From Sphingomicrobium sp. XHP0239 (GTDB taxonomy: Bacteria; Pseudomonadota; Alphaproteobacteria; Sphingomonadales; Sphingomonadaceae), in NCBI RefSeq assembly GCF_039555325.1, contig NZ_CP154608.1, positions 1-64,000 on the forward strand: a DNA stretch of 64,000 nucleotides, written 5' to 3'. Positions 36,404 to 45,974 of this stretch are shown in pieces (position 1 is the first letter of the stretch; each line of letters starts with the position of its first letter). Made by a program: the position numbers and the translations under genes. The notes beneath the pieces were generated by a model. The model was given only the letters and a program-made list of their open reading frames with translations. It had not been told where the DNA came from and made no database searches.

Positions 36404-37255
36404 GTGCAAATCATTCGGGACAAACGCGAATTGAACGCGGCGCTCGCACCGGCGCGCGACCGGGGGCGCGTGGCGCTCGTGCCCACGATGGGGGCGTTGC
36501 ACGACGGGCATCTCGCGCTCGTCCGTGCCGCCGCCGAGCAGGCGGAAACGGTCATCGCCAGCATCTTCGTCAATCCGCTGCAGTTCAACGACAAGGGCGA
36601 CCTCGACCGCTATCCGCGCGACGAGGAGGCGGATGCGGAGAAACTGGACCGTGCGGGATGCGATCTCGTCTGGCTGCCCACTCCCGACGCACTCTATCCG
36701 CCGGGATTCGCGACCAGCGTCCACGTGGCGGGGCTGACCGATCGGTGGGAGGGCGACCATCGTCCCGGCCATTTCGACGGGGTCGCGACGGTCGTGACCA
36801 AGCTGTTCACCAATGTCCGTCCCGATGTCGCGATCTTCGGCGAAAAGGATTTCCAGCAGCTGGCGATCATCCGCCGGTTGAACGCCGACCTCGATCTCGG
36901 GGTCGAGATCGTGGGACTGCCGACGGTACGCGCGGAGGACGGGATGGCATTGTCGTCGCGCAACGCGCTGCTTTCGCAAGACGCGCGGCGGAAGGCGGCG
37001 TCGCTGAACGCGGCGCTCCGCGATGCGGCGGCGGGGATTGCGTCGGGCCGAGCGGTGGACGCCGCGTTGGCCGACGCGCGGGCGCGGCTGGAGGCGGCGG
37101 GCTTCGGCACGGTCGACTATGTTGCCTATGTGGATGCCGCGACGCTGGAACCGCTCGATGGCTTTCGATCGCCGGGCCGTCTGCTTGCTGCCGCGACCAT
37201 CGATGGCGTGCGGCTGATCGACAATATCGCGGTCGGGATCGACGACCACGCGTGA
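36404..37255 (+). CDS. panC: Pantothenate synthetase (pantoate-beta-alanine ligase)
   Basis: A 283-residue enzyme with a GTG start after a GGAGGGGCAGG ribosome site. The adenylate-forming HIGH-like motif is GALHDGHLAL. Pantoate-binding FVNPLQF, FGEKDFQQL and the SSRNALLS (KMSKS-like) segment are all present. It joins pantoate and beta-alanine with ATP in coenzyme A synthesis. No panB or panD is adjacent. Confidence 0.97.
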   Translation: MQIIRDKRELNAALAPARDRGRVALVPTMGALHDGHLALVRAAAEQAETVIASIFVNPLQFNDKGDLDRYPRDEEADAEKLDRAGCDLVWLPTPDALYPPGFATSVHVAGLTDRWEGDHRPGHFDGVATVVTKLFTNVRPDVAIFGEKDFQQLAIIRRLNADLDLGVEIVGLPTVRAEDGMALSSRNALLSQDARRKAASLNAALRDAAAGIASGRAVDAALADARARLEAAGFGTVDYVAYVDAATLEPLDGFRSPGRLLAAATIDGVRLIDNIAVGIDDHA

Positions 37256-37382
37256 TTGTTGCCCGAAAGCCTCGCTTTTTCGAGAGGTCATCGTCGCGTT
37301 AACCATTTGTCAAATCGACAGGCCGATCACTGGAGCCACGGACCGGGAAGGGAAGCCCGGCGAGCAACAGGGAGACGGATCA

Positions 37383-37694
37383 ATGGCTATTACGCAGGCA
37401 AGTGCCGACCGCATGATCGAAAGCCGCATCGCCGATGCGATGCACGGCAATGTGGACGCACTGTTCGACCTCGGTGTCGCATATTCGACCGGGCGCGGCG
37501 GGTGCGCGGTCGATCTCATCGAAGCGCACAAGTGGTTCAACATCGGCGCACTGAACGGCGATGCGCGTTCGCAGCAGTGCCGCGCGGAGATCTCGATCGA
37601 GATGACGGCGCGCGAAATCGCCGAAGCGCAGAAGAGCGCACGGGCCTTTCTCGCGATGGGCGGCGCGGGGGCGGCCAACCGCTACGCCGCATAG
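37383..37694 (+). CDS. Short Sel1-repeat-like protein
   Basis: A 103-residue protein with AGGGAGAC before the ATG. The segment NVDALFDLGVAYSTGRGGC...EAHKWFNIGALNGD resembles one Sel1/TPR-like helical repeat, often a protein-interaction unit. No signal peptide or membrane helix is seen, so it is probably cytoplasmic. It stands alone, ahead of a bidirectional terminator. Its partner is unknown. Confidence 0.75.
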   Translation: MAITQASADRMIESRIADAMHGNVDALFDLGVAYSTGRGGCAVDLIEAHKWFNIGALNGDARSQQCRAEISIEMTAREIAEAQKSARAFLAMGGAGAANRYAA

Positions 37695-37727
37695 AAAAAA
37701 GGCCCCGCCCATCGGGCGAGGCCTTTG
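37695..37727. terminator. Bidirectional Rho-independent terminator
   Basis: AGGCCCCGCCC and GGGCGAGGCCT pair over 11 positions with one mismatch around an ATC loop. The plus-strand side is followed by only three Ts. On the minus strand the hairpin is followed by six Ts, so it most strongly ends the pal transcript. Confidence 0.85.
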
Positions 37728-37750
37728 GAAATTCTGGCAGGTGCTGCGGT

Positions 37751-38266
37751 CTAGCGAACGACCACCGTCACGCTGCGACGGTTCTGCGCCCAAGCGCTTT
37801 CGTCTGAGCCGAGGGCGACGGGACGTTCCTTGCCCCAGCTGACCGTGGTCAGGCGATTGTTCGGCACGCCCATCGACACCAGATATTCGCGCGCCGCGTT
37901 GGCGCGGCGTTCGCCCAGCGCGAGGTTGTATTCGCGGGTCCCGCGCTCGTCGGCATGGCCTTCGATCGAGGCGTTGACGTTGGGGTTCGCGATCATCCAG
38001 CGCGCCTGCGCCTCGAGCGTGGCGCGCGCGTCGCCTTCCAGATTGTACTGGTCGGTCATGAAGTAGATCGTGTCCGATCCGGCGGCGGCGATCAGGTCGG
38101 CCTGCGCGCCCGGAAGTTCGACAAGGTCAAGATCGTCGTCGGCGACGACGTTCGATGCGGTCGTGTCCTCGACCATCTCGTCGGAGGCGGTCGCGATGTC
38201 GTCGTCGCGCGATCCGCAGGCGGCGAGGGTGGCGCAGGCCACGGTCACGAGCAGAAGCTTTTTCAT
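37751..38266 (-). CDS. pal: Peptidoglycan-associated lipoprotein Pal
   Basis: A 171-residue lipoprotein: lipobox LAAC at about 15-18, then an acidic linker and an OmpA-like domain with the diaminopimelate-binding segment IEGHADERGTREYN and LALGERRANAAREYL. It anchors the outer membrane to peptidoglycan and binds TolB. AGGAG lies 9 nt before the ATG. Last gene of the ybgC-tolQRAB-pal operon. Confidence 0.97.
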   Translation of the reverse strand: MKKLLLVTVACATLAACGSRDDDIATASDEMVEDTTASNVVADDDLDLVELPGAQADLIAAAGSDTIYFMTDQYNLEGDARATLEAQARWMIANPNVNASIEGHADERGTREYNLALGERRANAAREYLVSMGVPNNRLTTVSWGKERPVALGSDESAWAQNRRSVTVVVR

Positions 38267-38281
38267 GGGGTACACTCCTTC

Positions 38282-39616
38282 TTAGTCCTGCAGCGGCGAC
38301 CAGCTGGGGTCCGAACCGCCCAAGGGGGTTGGCATGATACGTGCTCTACCGCCGTTCACCGGCACGGCATAGAGCGTTGCGTCTCCCGACCCGCGGTCGG
38401 TGCGATGGAACATGACGAACTGGCCGTTCGGCGCCCAGCTGGCACCCTCGTCCTGCCAGGCGCTGGTCAGCAGCCGCTCGCCGCCGCCCGTGGGGGCCAT
38501 GACGCCGATGCGGAACTGGCCGCCGCCGATCTTGGTGAATGCGATCCGATTGCCCTGCGGGCTCCATGCGGGCGAGGCATATTGGCCGCCGCCGAAGCTG
38601 ATCCGCTGCTGGTTCGAACCGTCGGCGTTCATCGTGTAAAGCTGCTGCGAGCCCGAACGGTCGCTTTCGAAGACGATCTGGCGCCCATCGGGGGAGAAGC
38701 TGGGCGACGTATCGACGCCCGGCATCGTGGTGAGCCGCTGCGGCGTTCCGCCGTTGGCGCCGACGACATAGATGTCGGTGTTGCCGCCTTCGGCCATCGA
38801 GAAGACGATCCGGCTGCCGTCGGGCGAGAAGTTGGGGGCGAAGGTGAAAGCCGTGCCGGGCACCAGCAGGCGCGACTGGCCCGTATTGAGATCGAGCACG
38901 TAGCTGCGCGGGCGACGGCCCTTGTAGCTCATGTAGACGAGCTGGCGACCGGTGGGGCTGAAGCGCGGGGTGAGAACGGTTTCCAGACCTTCGGTGAGGT
39001 AGCGATGGTTCTCGCCGTCCGAATCCATGATCGCGATGCGCTTCACGCGATTGGCCTTGCTGCCGGTTTCGGCGACGTAGACGACGCGGGTGTCGAGAAA
39101 GGCTTCCTCGCCCGACAGGCGCGAATAGATGGCGTCGGCGCACTTGGTCGCCGCGCGCCGCCAGTCGGAGGTCGACACGGCGAACCCGCGCCGCACGAGC
39201 TCGCGCCCCGAGGCGGTGTCGTAGAGATAGCAGGCGACCGTCAGCCGACCGTCGCTGGTATATTCGGTATAGCCCGTCACCAGCGCGCTCGCGCCCGAGC
39301 GGCGCCAGTCGGTCCAGGCGGGTGACGTCACTTCCTCGTTGCGTAGCCGGCGGATGCCGACCGGCCCGATCGGGGTGATGACCCCAGTGCGACGCAACTG
39401 GTCGGAAATGACGAGCGAGACGTTGTTGGACACCGTGTCGATGTTACCGAGCGCGCCGTTGGCGGGTCCGCGCGCGGCGAGTTGCGGCACGGCGACGGGC
39501 TGCGCCGCCTGTTGTCCGCCCTCGACATAGACTTCGACGGGGCCCGTGTCCTGCGCGAAGGCGGGAAGGGGCAGAACGAAGGCGATGAGCGCCATCCAAC
39601 GTTTCGGCAATCGCAT
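38282..39616 (-). CDS. tolB: Tol-Pal system beta-propeller TolB
   Basis: A 444-residue periplasmic protein. Signal peptide 1-21 (ending AFAQ), an N-terminal alpha/beta domain, then a six-bladed propeller with repeated FSPDGR.IVF-type blades. It couples Pal to TolA and the inner-membrane motor. AGGAGA precedes the ATG. It sits between tolA and pal with gaps of 12 and 15 nt. Confidence 0.97.
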   Translation of the reverse strand: MRLPKRWMALIAFVLPLPAFAQDTGPVEVYVEGGQQAAQPVAVPQLAARGPANGALGNIDTVSNNVSLVISDQLRRTGVITPIGPVGIRRLRNEEVTSPAWTDWRRSGASALVTGYTEYTSDGRLTVACYLYDTASGRELVRRGFAVSTSDWRRAATKCADAIYSRLSGEEAFLDTRVVYVAETGSKANRVKRIAIMDSDGENHRYLTEGLETVLTPRFSPTGRQLVYMSYKGRRPRSYVLDLNTGQSRLLVPGTAFTFAPNFSPDGSRIVFSMAEGGNTDIYVVGANGGTPQRLTTMPGVDTSPSFSPDGRQIVFESDRSGSQQLYTMNADGSNQQRISFGGGQYASPAWSPQGNRIAFTKIGGGQFRIGVMAPTGGGERLLTSAWQDEGASWAPNGQFVMFHRTDRGSGDATLYAVPVNGGRARIMPTPLGGSDPSWSPLQD

Positions 39617-39628
39617 CGAGAGGTCTCC

Positions 39629-40449
39629 TTATCCGGGAAGCTTGTAGCGAGCGGTGATGGCTTTCCATCCCCCGCTCGGCGTGTCGTAGAGGTCGGCGGG
39701 TAGGCCGTCGTAGGGCGCGCAACCCTGGTAGGCCGCCACCGCAAGATCCTTCACCCGTTCTTCGTACCGGGCGTTGTCGCCGCTGGCGCCGCGGGTCGAG
39801 ACCACGCGGGGCGCCCGCGAAAGACGGCCCGAGCGATCGAGCCGAAGATCGAGCGTGACTTCGATCTGATTGGCGCCGGGGCCCGGATCGATCTGGCGGT
39901 TGGCGCAGGGCTGGACCTGGCGCTGGATGATCGAAGCAACGCTGGCTGCGGCGCTCGCACTGAACGTCGGGGCGGCAGCGACAGGGCTGGGGGCATTGCC
40001 GCGGCGGCTGTTGCCGTCGGGAACGCCTTCGAGAATGTTTTCGAGGCCGGGGCTGCGCCGCGCGGGACGCGAGGGACGCGACGGGGCGGGGCGCGGCGTG
40101 GGGGTGGACGCGGACGGTGTGCTCGCGCGCGGGCGCGGCGTCGGCGAGGGGGTCGGGGACGGCGTCGGACGAGGCGCGGGGGCCGGTTCGATGCGCGGCG
40201 GCTCGGGCATCGGTTCGGGCGGCAGCGGGACATTGTCGACCGGATCGGTGGTCATCGAGCGCGCCGCTTCCTGCGCGATCGGGGTGGGAGCGCTGCTGGT
40301 CAGCCCGACGTCCTCCACGAACTCGACGAACACCGGCGCGCTCTCGGTAATCACGTCGGGCTTGGCGAGCGACAGGCTCAACGCCGCGACGAGCGCGACG
40401 TGAAGGCCGAGAGCCGCGGCATTGCCGCCCCATTCGGCTGCGTCCAGCC

Positions 40450-40453
<4 letters not shown>
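39629..40453 (-). CDS. tolA: TolA-like energy-transducing periplasmic protein
   Basis: A 274-residue protein with an N-terminal transmembrane helix (about 12-30), a long Pro/Ser/Thr-rich linker (about 75-135, repeats of PTPSPTP kind) and a C-terminal TonB/TolA-like domain with VTLDLRLDRSGRL. In enterobacteria the linker is a helix; the Pro-rich linker here is more TonB-like, which is common in sphingomonads. It should transmit the TolQR proton motive signal to TolB and Pal. The start overlaps tolR. Confidence 0.88.
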
Positions 40454-40902
<449 letters not shown>

Positions 40903-40903
40903 G

Positions 40904-41611
40904 TCAGTGACGCTCCAGCTGGCGGCTCAACGTAGCCTGGAAGCGATCCGAAAAGCGCACCAGCTCGTTCTCGAAGGTGTCGAGACGATGGGTGAGGCGG
41001 TTGTACGCGATCACGGCGGGAATGGCCGCGAACAGACCGATGGCCGTGGCGAACAGCGCCTCGGCAATCCCGGGAGCGACGACCGCGAGGCTGGTATTGT
41101 TGGCGCCCGCGATGGCGGTGAAGCTGCGCATGATGCCCCACACGGTCCCGAACAGCCCGACGAACGGCGCCACCGAGCCGACGGTGGCAAGGATGTTCAG
41201 CCGATCCGACAGCTTTTCCAGCTCGCCCGCCATCGCATCCTCGGTTGCGACCGCGATGCGGTCGCGGACGGCGGCGCGGTCGGTCGATCCGGCGCGAGTC
41301 GAACGGTGGAATTCGTCGGTCCCGGCGCGCAGGATCCGCGCGGCCACCGTCTTGTCGTTGCGATGGCTTTCGAGGAAATCGTCGATGTCCTTCGTCTTCC
41401 AGAAGGCATCGGCGGTCTTGCGCGAGGCCTTTCGCGCGTTGGACAGCCGCGCCGAGTGGGTAAAGATGATCCCCCACGTCCAGATGCTGGCGACCAGTAG
41501 GCCCAGCATCACCGCCTTCACGACCAGATCGGCCTGCAGGAACAGGGTCAGCGGGCTCATCAGATTTTCGGTGGGGGCGACGCTGGCAAGCATCAGGCCG
41601 GAAATGATCAA
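40904..41611 (-). CDS. tolQ: Tol-Pal motor subunit TolQ (ExbB/MotA family)
   Basis: A 235-residue membrane protein with three transmembrane helices: about 27-48, then two C-terminal helices near LNILATVGSVAPFVGLFGTVWGIM and EALFATAIGLFAAIPAVIAYN. The conserved Thr/Gly channel motifs of MotA/TolQ/ExbB are intact. Its ATG overlaps the ybgC stop (ATGA). It forms the proton channel with TolR. Confidence 0.97.
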   Translation of the reverse strand: MIISGLMLASVAPTENLMSPLTLFLQADLVVKAVMLGLLVASIWTWGIIFTHSARLSNARKASRKTADAFWKTKDIDDFLESHRNDKTVAARILRAGTDEFHRSTRAGSTDRAAVRDRIAVATEDAMAGELEKLSDRLNILATVGSVAPFVGLFGTVWGIMRSFTAIAGANNTSLAVVAPGIAEALFATAIGLFAAIPAVIAYNRLTHRLDTFENELVRFSDRFQATLSRQLERH

Positions 41612-42057
41612 ACTTCTTGTCCTTCTTCGACGGCCCGGAATTTCTCGACCCAGTCGGACGGCTGCCGTCGCGGCCGTCCCTCGGGAGTCAGGAACGCGGC
41701 GGTGACCGTGGCGTGGGCCAGGAGTTCACGGTCGCGGCTGACCTGTTGATGAATGACGCAGCTCGCGGCGCGGACCTGCTGCACCCGGCTTTCCACGATC
41801 AGCGCGTCGTCGAGCTTTGCGGGACGCTTCCACGCCATGTCCATGGCGGTCACCGCATAGGCGCCCAGCCCCTCGTCGTGCGCGGCGCGCTGGTCGATGC
41901 CGACGGCACGAAGCATGTCCGACCGCGCCCGCTCGAAATAGCGCAGATAATTGGCATGATAGACGATCCCGGTCAGATCGGTGTCCTCGAAATAGACGCG
42001 CACCGGAAAACGGTGCGTCGTGCCCTCGAAGGCGCCGCTGGCGGGGACAAGTGTCAT
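41608..42057 (-). CDS. ybgC: Tol-Pal-associated acyl-CoA thioesterase YbgC
   Basis: A 149-residue hot-dog fold thioesterase, with the 4HBT motif VYFEDTDLTGIVYHANYLRYFERAR holding the active-site Asp. It is the conserved first gene of tol-pal operons and acts on acyl-CoA or acyl-ACP thioesters at the membrane. It is divergent from the membrane-protein module on the plus strand, with a 183-nt shared control region. Confidence 0.95.
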   Translation of the reverse strand: MTLVPASGAFEGTTHRFPVRVYFEDTDLTGIVYHANYLRYFERARSDMLRAVGIDQRAAHDEGLGAYAVTAMDMAWKRPAKLDDALIVESRVQQVRAASCVIHQQVSRDRELLAHATVTAAFLTPEGRPRRQPSDWVEKFRAVEEGQEV

Positions 42058-42162
42058 CGTGGCCTCTTAACGCGGGGCGATTCGCCGCGAAAGCGCAACT
42101 TGGCCGCCATCGTCGAGCCGACTCACAGGTGCGACGAACGGCAGATTTGCGCGGACCGTCAT

Positions 42163-42178
42163 GTAACCTGAAGGTTAC
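42163..42178. promoter_or_regulatory. Operator-like inverted repeat 1
   Basis: GTAACCTGAAGGTTAC: perfect 7-bp arms around GA. The first of three related 16-bp sites in the ybgC/membrane-module control region. Confidence 0.7.
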
Positions 42179-42180
42179 GC

Positions 42181-42211
42181 TTGACTCGTGTAACCCACGG
42201 GTTACTAGTAA
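42181..42211 (+). promoter_or_regulatory. Putative promoter of the membrane-protein/regulator module
   Basis: A TTGACT -35-like element (42181-42186) and a TAGTAA -10-like element (42206-42211), 19 nt apart, which is longer than the ideal spacing. Operator repeat 2 fills the spacer, as expected for a repressor-controlled promoter. Confidence 0.45.
42190..42205. promoter_or_regulatory. Operator-like inverted repeat 2
   Basis: GTAACCCACGGGTTAC: perfect 7-bp arms around AC. It starts 27 nt after repeat 1 and lies between the -35-like and -10-like elements. Confidence 0.7.
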
Positions 42212-42223
42212 CGCCAAGGTTAC
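42208..42223. promoter_or_regulatory. Operator-like inverted repeat 3 (imperfect)
   Basis: GTAACGCCAAGGTTAC: 5-bp outer arms intact with a mismatch at position 6. It starts 18 nt after repeat 2, ending 17 nt before the module's first start codon. Confidence 0.6.
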
Positions 42224-42240
42224 ACGAACGGAGCGTCCCG

Positions 42241-42690
42241 ATGGGCTACAAGAATTCTTCCTACGATCCCAACTACCAGATGAATGCGGAGGATTTGCGG
42301 CGGCATCGCCGGCTCAATCTCGCGCTCGTCCCGGTCTTCCTCGTTTTCTCGATGCAGATGCTCGACGACGATCCCTCGATCTTCGTCCAGATCGCGTGGG
42401 TGAGCTACATCGTCCTCGAGCTCGGCATTCTCATGGGCTTCGGATATCGCCTGTGGGCCAAGGAAGAGCGGGCGATCCTGGAAGACGAACTGTCGCGGCA
42501 TCACCAGGCGATCGCCTACAAATGGGGATTTCTGGCGGCCGTCGTGATGGGGATCATCGTCGTTCTCATCGCGCCCTACGGCAATCTCGACACGCGGGAG
42601 GCCGGGATGGTGGTCGTCCTCGCCGCGGTCGTCGCCGCCTGCATGCGCTTCGCGCTGCTCGAACGCGACGACGCGCCGGAGGTAGAGTGA
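42241..42690 (+). CDS. Four-helix membrane protein, paralogue A of the operator module
   Basis: A 149-residue protein starting MGYKNSSYDPNYQMNAEDL, with GGAG 8 nt upstream. Four hydrophobic helices are seen (about 25-40, 47-68, 95-115, 122-140), with a charged loop near 70-90 (KEERAILEDELSRHHQ). It is clearly paralogous to the next gene: both share YDPNY at the N-terminus, an RRHR/RKHR basic patch, the EDEL loop and KWGF at the start of helix 3. I do not recognise a named family. With the downstream regulator it looks like a membrane protein and XRE pair of the sort seen in several bacteria. Confidence 0.8.
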   Translation: MGYKNSSYDPNYQMNAEDLRRHRRLNLALVPVFLVFSMQMLDDDPSIFVQIAWVSYIVLELGILMGFGYRLWAKEERAILEDELSRHHQAIAYKWGFLAAVVMGIIVVLIAPYGNLDTREAGMVVVLAAVVAACMRFALLERDDAPEVE

Positions 42691-42692
42691 GC

Positions 42693-43160
42693 ATGGCCTA
42701 TCGCAAGGACAATTACGATCCGAACTATCCCATGGGCGGCGAGGACATGCGCAAGCACCGCCAGCTGATCCTCATGCTGGTCCCGATCTTCCTGGTCATG
42801 AACATGATGTCGATCTTTCGCGATGACGAGCGCGACGTTGCCCAATGGGCGATCGAGATCATCACCGCGATCTACATCCTGCTCGTCTCGGGCGTGCTGA
42901 CGGGCTGGTGGTATTCGATCTGGGCAGGGGACGCCAAGCCGGTGCTCGAGGACGAACTGACCGCCGTCAACCGGGCTTCCTCGCTGAAGTGGGGCTTCAC
43001 CGCGACGGTCCTGGCCGCGCTGGCGCTGTTCCTGCTCGATCCCCTCGTTCAGGTGTTCGATGTCCGCAGCGCGACGATGCTCATTCTCTTCATCGCCCTG
43101 ACCGTCACGACGGCGCGCTTCGTCTGGCTCGATCGTGACGAGGAGCTGGCGGAGGAATGA
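42693..43160 (+). CDS. Four-helix membrane protein, paralogue B of the operator module
   Basis: A 155-residue protein starting MAYRKDNYDPNYPMGGEDM, a tandem duplicate of the preceding gene with the same four-helix plan and conserved YDPNYxM, MRKHRQ, LEDEL and LKWGF segments. The shared N-terminal YDPNY and basic patch suggest a cytosolic interaction site. GGAGG lies 10 nt before the ATG; a GTG two codons upstream is also in frame. Its stop overlaps the regulator ATG (ATGA). Confidence 0.8.
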   Translation: MAYRKDNYDPNYPMGGEDMRKHRQLILMLVPIFLVMNMMSIFRDDERDVAQWAIEIITAIYILLVSGVLTGWWYSIWAGDAKPVLEDELTAVNRASSLKWGFTATVLAALALFLLDPLVQVFDVRSATMLILFIALTVTTARFVWLDRDEELAEE

Positions 43161-43363
43161 CCGACGCGCTGGGCAACCATATCAAGCACTATCGCACCGA
43201 GGCCGGGTGGACGCAGGCGGATCTCGCACAAGCGTGCAACGTCAGCCGCAAGACCATCAACACGGTCGAGAACGGCGTGTTCGTGCCCTCGACCGTGCTG
43301 GCGCTGAAGATCGCGGCCGTGTTCGGACGGCCGGTGGAGGAAATCTTCTGGCTGGAGGAGTGA
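43157..43363 (+). CDS. Small Cro/CI (XRE)-family regulator
   Basis: A 68-residue protein that is almost entirely a helix-turn-helix domain: WTQADLAQACNVSRKTINTVENG is the classical HTH, followed by LALKIAAVFGRPVEEIFWLEE. This compact form (YgzD-like) usually dimerises and represses its own operon. It is the last gene of the module, translationally coupled to paralogue B, and the obvious candidate to bind the three inverted repeats upstream. Binding is an inference. Confidence 0.9.
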   Translation: MTDALGNHIKHYRTEAGWTQADLAQACNVSRKTINTVENGVFVPSTVLALKIAAVFGRPVEEIFWLEE

Positions 43364-43366
43364 GGG

Positions 43367-44506
43367 TCAGCGACCGTGCGCGTCGTCGAGGCGATCGACC
43401 ATCGCGATGAGGTCGTCCTGCGCGATCTGCATGTCCATCAGATGCTTGCCCCAGCCGGGGAGGAAGAAGCCGCCCATGCCCACTTCGCCGGCGATGCGAT
43501 CGGTGCGCGTGTCCCCTTCTTCGCGGACGAGCCGGACCTGGAGATAGCCGCGCTGTCCGTCCTGGACGCAGCGCGCCTGAACGAGGTCGTCGCTCACGGC
43601 GAACGGGCTCGGCGGCGGGCCCTCGGCGGACCAGCGGATCGGGCCGCCCTTCACCGGATAGCTCGATTGCGCGAAATAGAAGCCGTCCATCGTCGCCCAC
43701 GACGTCCGGTTGATTCCGAGCGCCTGCGGCAGATTGCAGACCGGCTGGCGTCCCGGCTGCTGGGCATAGCCGAAGATGGCCGCCGGACCCGGCGCGGTGC
43801 CGGCCCCGTAGGTTGACCAGCTGATCACGCAGTTGATGTCGGTCGCGGTGGCGCAGGCGGGCGTCTGCCGGAAGCTGCCGCCGACACGCTCGCCCTGCGG
43901 CACGGTGATGTTCCACCCGGCCAGGACCGCCCGCAGCATGCGGCGATGCGCGGGGCTGCCCTCGATCTCCTCGGCGATCAGCCGCTCCAGGTGGATCGAC
44001 CCCTGGCTGTGGCCGACGAGGACGAAGGGACGTCCGTCGCTGCGGTTTTCGATATAGTCGCGAAAGGCGGCGCGCACGTCGCCATAGGCCAGATCGGCGT
44101 AGCGGGTGATGTCCGCGCCCGTCGCGGCCAGCGCGATGCTCGACGTGGTCATCTGGCGATAGAGCGGCGCGAACGGGCGGCAGGCGCTCGAGAAGCGCGC
44201 GAACTGGACCTGCCCGAACAGCAATTCCTCGGACCGTCCGGCATCGAGGTCGCTGTTCATGCCGCTGTCGCCCGACACGGTGGGATAGACGTAGAAACAG
44301 TCGATGCCCGCATCGGGATCGGGGCGGCTGGTGACGCGCGCGCCCCATCCGCTGGGCTCGAGCCGCGTGGCGCTGACGGGGCGCGAACAGATGTCGTCCC
44401 CGCCGGGAAGACATAACCAGTTGCGGTCCGCGGTATAGTCGGTCGTGGCAGGAGCGGGCTGGGCGCCGGCGAGGGCCGCGGCGGCGAGAATCAAACTCAT
44501 CGTCAT
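43367..44506 (-). CDS. DUF3089 secreted lipase-like protein
   Basis: A 379-residue alpha/beta hydrolase of the DUF3089 family. An N-terminal signal peptide-like stretch ([11 protein letters not shown]) is followed by the family motifs [12 protein letters not shown] and the nucleophile elbow [10 protein letters not shown] near residue 150. Substrate is unknown; family members are thought to be secreted esterases. The ATG overlaps the ruvB stop (ATGA), which decides the start over a second ATG two codons later. It is the last gene of the ruvAB unit. Confidence 0.85.
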   Translation of the reverse strand: MTMSLILAAAALAGAQPAPATTDYTADRNWLCLPGGDDICSRPVSATRLEPSGWGARVTSRPDPDAGIDCFYVYPTVSGDSGMNSDLDAGRSEELLFGQVQFARFSSACRPFAPLYRQMTTSSIALAATGADITRYADLAYGDVRAAFRDYIENRSDGRPFVLVGHSQGSIHLERLIAEEIEGSPAHRRMLRAVLAGWNITVPQGERVGGSFRQTPACATATDINCVISWSTYGAGTAPGPAAIFGYAQQPGRQPVCNLPQALGINRTSWATMDGFYFAQSSYPVKGGPIRWSAEGPPPSPFAVSDDLVQARCVQDGQRGYLQVRLVREEGDTRTDRIAGEVGMGGFFLPGWGKHLMDMQIAQDDLIAMVDRLDDAHGR

Positions 44507-45537
44507 TCTTCTCCGTCGAACAAATCGGTCTGCGTATGGCGTGGCGGGGTCAGGCCGAGATGCGTCCAGCCCCGCCCGTTCAGTTGGCGTCCTCTTGCCG
44601 TGCGGGCGATGAGGCCAAGCTGAATGAGGTAGGGTTCGATCACGTCCTCGATCGTGTCTCGCGGTTCGGATAGCCCCGCGGCCAGCGTTTCCACGCCGAC
44701 GGGCCCGCCGCCATACAGGTCCGCGATCATCGTGAGATAGCGCCGGTCCATCGCGTCGAGGCCGAGCGCGTCGATTTCCAGCCGGGTGAGCGCACGGTCG
44801 GCGCACGCCTTGTCGATACTCGTCGCGCCCTCGGCCTGCGCGAAGTCGCGCACGCGGCGGAGGAGACGTCCCGCCACGCGCGGGGTGCCGCGAGAGCGCT
44901 TGGCGATCTCATGCGCCCCGTCGGCGGCGAGCGGCGCGTCGAGCAGGCGGGCGGCGCGGCTCACGACCTGTTCCAATTCCTCGACCTCGTAGAAGTTGAG
45001 CCGGACGGGAATACCGAACCGGTCGCGCAACGGGGTGGCCAGCAGTCCCTGTCGCGTGGTCGCGCCGACGAGGGTGAAGGGCGGCAGGTCGATGCGGACC
45101 GAGCGCGCCGACGGCCCTTCGCCCACCATGATGTCGAGCGCGCGGTCCTCCATCGCGGGATAGAGAATTTCCTCCACCGCCGGATTGAGCCGATGGATCT
45201 CGTCGATGAAGAGGACGTCGCCTTCCTCGAGATTGGTCAGCAGCGCGGCAAGATCGCCCGACTTGGCGATGACCGGGCCGGAGGTGGCACGGAAACCGAC
45301 CCCCAGCTCGCGCGCGACGATGCCCGCCAGCGTCGTCTTGCCGAGGCCCGGCGGCCCGAAGAAGAGCACATGGTCGAGCGCGTCGCCGCGCGCCTTCGCC
45401 GCCTCGATGAAGATGCGAAGGTTTTCTCGCGCGCCCTTCTGCCCGACGAATTCGGACAGCGATTTGGGGCGCAGCGCGGCGTCCGCATCCTCGGGGTTAC
45501 GCTCGGGGCTGGTCAGGCGGTCGGGGTCGGTGGCCAT
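44503..45537 (-). CDS. ruvB: Holliday junction branch migration helicase RuvB
   Basis: A 344-residue AAA+ ATPase: [12 protein letters not shown] (Walker A), [10 protein letters not shown] (Walker B), [17 protein letters not shown] (sensor 1/Arg finger) and [20 protein letters not shown] (sensor 2), then the C-terminal winged helix. It drives branch migration on RuvA-bound junctions. Start [13 protein letters not shown]. Confidence 0.97.
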   Translation of the reverse strand: MATDPDRLTSPERNPEDADAALRPKSLSEFVGQKGARENLRIFIEAAKARGDALDHVLFFGPPGLGKTTLAGIVARELGVGFRATSGPVIAKSGDLAALLTNLEEGDVLFIDEIHRLNPAVEEILYPAMEDRALDIMVGEGPSARSVRIDLPPFTLVGATTRQGLLATPLRDRFGIPVRLNFYEVEELEQVVSRAARLLDAPLAADGAHEIAKRSRGTPRVAGRLLRRVRDFAQAEGATSIDKACADRALTRLEIDALGLDAMDRRYLTMIADLYGGGPVGVETLAAGLSEPRDTIEDVIEPYLIQLGLIARTARGRQLNGRGWTHLGLTPPRHTQTDLFDGEE

Positions 45538-45555
45538 CGTCCGGTCAGTCTTGCC

Positions 45556-45593
45556 GTTCGTCCCGAGCGAAGTCGAGGGCGAATGCCCTACGA
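45556..45593. repeat. Possible dispersed repeat (GTCCCGAGCGAAGTCGAGGG type)
   Basis: The sequence CGTTCGTCCCGAGCGAAGTCGAGGGCGAATG between ruvB and the next gene resembles the short intergenic repeat families widespread in sphingomonads. Only one copy is visible in this window, so the call rests on recall of the motif. Confidence 0.4.
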
Positions 45594-45974
45594 ACCCGAC
45601 GCATCGGAACGGCGGACCGGACGCAGCAGGTGTCGCAGCGCGGCTCCGACACCGAGCGCTACCACCGCCGCCCACTGCATCGCCGGAACGAACAGCAGCG
45701 CGAACGGCGCTTCGGGGGTCGCGCGGGGTCCGACGACCTCGATCTCGTAGAACAACGCGCAGACGGTTATCGTCGCGACGATAACCATGGTGCCGACTTT
45801 CGATCGACCGACGATCCAGAACGCGGCGGCGGGCGCCGCAATGGCGAACAGCCAGATGAGGCTCGCGATCAGGAAAGTCGTTAGCCGATCGGGCTGGCCG
45901 ACCCGTAGCATGACCGACGCCAGATGCAGGCCCGCGACGGCAAGCGCCGTAAGCTGCGCGTTTCGGACGGTCAT
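45588..45974 (-). CDS. Small membrane protein between ruvA and ruvB
   Basis: A 128-residue protein with about four hydrophobic segments (near 8-23, 33-53, 60-80, 92-112) and a basic C-terminus ([11 protein letters not shown]). Its ATG overlaps the ruvA stop (ATGA), so it belongs to the operon. No family recognised and no obvious link to recombination. Confidence 0.75.
   Translation of the reverse strand: MTVRNAQLTALAVAGLHLASVMLRVGQPDRLTTFLIASLIWLFAIAAPAAAFWIVGRSKVGTMVIVATITVCALFYEIEVVGPRATPEAPFALLFVPAMQWAAVVALGVGAALRHLLRPVRRSDASGS

Noticed and set aside
37256..37300. Possible hairpin after panC (CCTCGCTTTTTCGAGAGG)
   Set aside because: The stem is only four to five pairs with an interruption, too weak to call a terminator.
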